DNA from: Chromera velia
Taxonomy: Eukaryota > Sar > Chromeraceae
Length of the DNA: 42,619 nucleotides
Assembly: GCA_018398765.1 (NCBI GenBank)
Contig: JAHBMJ010000680.1
Coordinates: forward strand, 1 to 42,619
Direction of reading: 5' to 3'
Below the pieces are notes generated by a model that ran no database searches, was not told where the DNA came from, and saw only the letters and a list, made by a program, of their open reading frames with translations. The position numbers were made by a program, and so were the translations under genes. Shown in pieces: positions 42,403 to 42,619 of this stretch (the first letter of the stretch is position 1; each line of letters opens with the position of its first letter).

Positions 42403-42619
42403 CACGTGCGTGCGTGCGTGTGCAATCAATCGCTCTTCGACCGTTGGCTGGCCTGGGCAGGGGGGGCGGTGTAGGCAGAAAGGAATTTGCATGGGATCTC
42501 CTCCCATTCGCGAGAAGGCTTAGGCTTTCAGGAAGAATTTTGATCGGAAATCAATTCAGTGGGGATCGAGGGCTGGGAACTCATAAATGGGTGGGCAGAT
42601 GGGAAGGGGGGGGGGGGAC
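42403..42619. other. Downstream region, ends in G run
   Basis: No gene recognised. (GTGC)n just after the stop; a 12-G run at 42606-42617 near the window end. Would include the 3' UTR of the giant gene if the model is right. Confidence 0.6.

Noticed and set aside
40489-41946. Ion channel (polycystin-2/TRP-like) or seven-helix receptor
   Set aside because: Only four helices are present after helix 1, and I see no pore-loop signature or further hydrophobic segments before the stop.

Overview
The window looks like nuclear DNA of a eukaryote. It has GT-AG introns with acceptors preceded by pyrimidine tracts or TGCATGCAG, tens of tetranucleotide microsatellites, and calcium-binding EGF, sushi and GAIN/GPS-type extracellular modules. 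The style (TGCATGCAG acceptors, repeat-stuffed introns, animal-like secreted modules) suggests an alveolate, most likely a chromerid alga of the Chromera/Vitrella kind. That is inference; no sequence here proves the taxon. Runs of G at both ends (1-20 and 42606-42617) and one 361-base run of N suggest a draft-assembly contig.

Layout. (1) 281-766, + strand: last exon of a PLP-dependent, fold-type I aminotransferase resembling kynurenine/glutamine transaminases. (2) 767-2263: intergenic, with a strikingly AT-rich stretch at about 780-1560. (3) 2264-42402, + strand: one giant gene that I reconstruct as 54 exons. The exon lengths sum to 17,181 bases, or 5,727 codons including the stop. Every splice joint is phase-compatible from first to last exon, which is the main argument for a single gene. 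(4) 42403-42619: nothing recognised.

The giant protein. A positively flanked hydrophobic segment (signal peptide or signal anchor) is followed by 14 large discoidin (F5/8 type C)-like domains, about 23 EGF-like units and 2 sushi/CCP domains. Then come a Gly-rich and GAIN-like region, a degenerate GPS motif, one transmembrane helix, a very long acidic/Ser-rich cytoplasmic stretch, two pairs of transmembrane helices and a short tail. The 1+2+2 helix pattern after a GPS recalls the first five helices of polycystin-1-type proteins without the channel part. A surface adhesion or sensing receptor is the likely role. Intron phase changes with module class: phase 1 throughout the ectodomain, 0/1 around GAIN/GPS and 2 in the cytoplasmic/membrane half.

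Most interesting points: (a) two paralogous blocks in which a whole discoidin exon sits inside an EGF module, between cysteine 5 and cysteine 6; (b) at least ten direct duplications that span an exon-intron junction and flank either a small hairpin element or an A/T-rich insert, building decoy splice sites; (c) three in-frame stop codons, each in a different symmetric discoidin-bearing exon; (d) tetranucleotide arrays that begin exactly at 5' splice sites and offer donors in all three frames.
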